This document shows positions 63,394 to 64,000 of a stretch of 64,000 nt of DNA, in pieces. The translations under genes and the position numbers were made by a program. The stretch is from CAZMNF01 sp964567595 (lineage in GTDB: Bacteria > Bipolaricaulota > Bipolaricaulia > RBG-16-55-9), in assembly GCA_964567595.1 (NCBI GenBank), contig CAZMNF010000003.1, forward strand, positions 25,948 through 89,947, in the 5' to 3' direction. The number at the start of each line of letters is the position of its first letter. Within the stretch, counting starts at the first letter, position 1. The notes under the pieces are model-generated. The model did no database searches and had not been told where the DNA came from. It was given only the letters and a program-made list of their open reading frames with translations.

Positions 63394-63419
63394 GGCAAGC
63401 CCAAGGAGAGGTCGAATGA

Positions 63420-63911
63420 TCAGCCCTGTTGCGGGGCGGTGGGTGACTGCTGCTGTTGGGGCAGTTGGCTGGTCAGATAGCCGCCGAGCACGGTGCCGAA
63501 GAAGAACGTATGCGCGATGAAGCCCTGCCAGAGGGCGCTCGGGGCGGTGGCGAACCACGGCGTGCCGAGGATGCCCGAGAGCACGTAGAAGTTGACCAAC
63601 CAGAGCACCAGTCCAAAGGCACTGGTGACGACGAGCAACGTTGCCGTCGAGCTCCGCAGTGCCTCGACCTTGTCGATAAGGAACGTCACAACCACGCCGA
63701 ACCCGATCGACAGGATCGCGTGCGTAATGAGCCCGACGAAGATCGCGCTGCCGAGCCCGATCTGGGGCGGCGGCGTCTGCATGGGGATGCTCGCCATCAT
63801 GGCGAGCGGCCCGAACAGATTGCCGGCTGCAATCAACGCATACAGGCTCTCGAACACGAGAAACACAACGCCAGCGATGAGGCCGCCGGTGATGCCTTTC
63901 TTGAAATCCAT
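63420..63911 (-). CDS. four-helix membrane protein of unknown function
   Basis: 163 residues with about four transmembrane helices (8-30, 54-77, 90-111, 125-147) and a Gln/Pro-rich tail (LPQQQQSPTAPQQG). It opens MDFKKGITGGLIAGVVFLVFE, resembling small DUF-type membrane proteins with a conserved Gly-rich first helix. The ATG at 63911 has gaaggagg upstream and two palindromes lie in its promoter region. No family recognised. Confidence 0.68.
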   Translation of the reverse strand: MDFKKGITGGLIAGVVFLVFESLYALIAAGNLFGPLAMMASIPMQTPPPQIGLGSAIFVGLITHAILSIGFGVVVTFLIDKVEALRSSTATLLVVTSAFGLVLWLVNFYVLSGILGTPWFATAPSALWQGFIAHTFFFGTVLGGYLTSQLPQQQQSPTAPQQG

Positions 63912-63941
63912 GGAACTCGACCTCCTTCAGACGGTTCTTCA

Positions 63942-63962
63942 ATCGTCGTCATTGACGACGAT
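63942..63962. promoter_or_regulatory. Palindrome upstream of the four-TM protein gene
   Basis: Perfect 10-base arms ATCGTCGTCA and TGACGACGAT around one central base, 31 bases before the ATG at 63911. On the minus strand it covers a possible -10 box (TATCGT), so it may be a repressor site. Confidence 0.4.
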
Positions 63963-63984
63963 AGCCACAGGAGGCCGAGCGTGC

Positions 63985-64000
63985 TGTAAGCGGTCTTACA
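63985..64000. promoter_or_regulatory. Second dyad, TGTAAG-N4-CTTACA
   Basis: Arms TGTAAG (63985..63990) and CTTACA (63995..64000) separated by CGGT, close to the preceding palindrome. It could be an operator for the four-TM protein gene or for a gene beyond the window. Confidence 0.3.

Larger units (their letters stand above)
62765..63419. other. 655-base region without a convincing protein gene
   Basis: It holds an AT-rich inverted repeat with an extended -10 (63010..63027), a 70-base hairpin structure (63037..63105) and the terminator of the following minus-strand gene (63355..63393). Short open frames lack ribosome sites. Confidence 0.5.

Overview
The window is 64 kb of GC-rich, densely packed bacterial chromosome, broken by one 100-base N run at 17053..17152 (a scaffold join). 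I see no phage, insertion sequence, CRISPR array or other mobile element. Most genes are housekeeping. Two families of outer-membrane barrels, including a BamA-type barrel with beta-propeller repeats, point to a diderm cell. Many proteins are rich in Asp and Glu, which could fit a salt-adapted organism. Promoters follow a uniform TTGNCR-N17/18-TANNNT pattern, and several genes start 7 to 12 bases after the -10 box, giving leaderless or near-leaderless mRNAs as known in Deinococcota and Actinomycetota. I cannot assign a phylum. An uncultured diderm lineage such as Bipolaricaulota or a Deinococcota relative is a low-confidence guess.

Layout. 1-5.6 kb (+): end of a BtpA-family gene, adenosine deaminase, a secreted 5'-nucleotidase-like protein with an eroded metal site, a membrane-anchored seven-blade VCBS propeller and a 2TM protein. 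5.7-9.6 kb (-): rsmD, gltX, a small barrel protein, ilvE and a small membrane protein. 9.8-13 kb (+): argF, a Nif3-like gene, a THEP1-type NTPase and hutG in one overlapping operon. HutG converges on hutI and hutU, so histidine degradation from urocanate on is represented except for hutH. A secreted NHL propeller and a LivG-type ABC ATPase cut by the gap follow. 17.5-23 kb: acyl-CoA synthetase, an orphan 45-residue gene, a PPC-domain protein, a free-standing tRNA-binding domain, a membrane Fe-S oxidoreductase of the HdrD/EMO type and a methyltransferase. 23-29 kb (-): an ABC-F protein translationally coupled to two outer-membrane proteins.

29-36.8 kb (+): enolase, FtsB/DivIC-like, DnaE, a YvcK/CofD-type protein, a class V aminotransferase and tRNA-Ser(CGA). 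37-42.8 kb: the sigma-70 gene diverges from a Cys-His cluster protein, a ComEA-like protein, an EF-G-like GTPase and YjbQ; a GT28-type glycosyltransferase faces them. 43-50 kb: NUDIX hydrolase, gatA, tRNA-Leu(CAG), a diacylglycerol-kinase-like protein, a DUF389 membrane protein and an S9 peptidase. 50-64 kb: a lipoprotein, a trxB-acyl-CoA ligase operon, a small zincin, pyrE, a penicillin acylase-family protein, a membrane protein, an MFS carrier, a PurD-like protein without its metal ligands, an EF-hand secreted protein and a four-TM protein.

Points most worth following: leaderless genes; two cases where divergent promoters share one TTGTCAA -35 element; paralogues with lost catalytic residues (PurD-like, 5'-nucleotidase-like, a peptidase-MA-like domain, RsmD with GPPY); the orphan 45-residue gene with its own promoter and terminator; and two possible structured RNAs in the two longest non-coding stretches.
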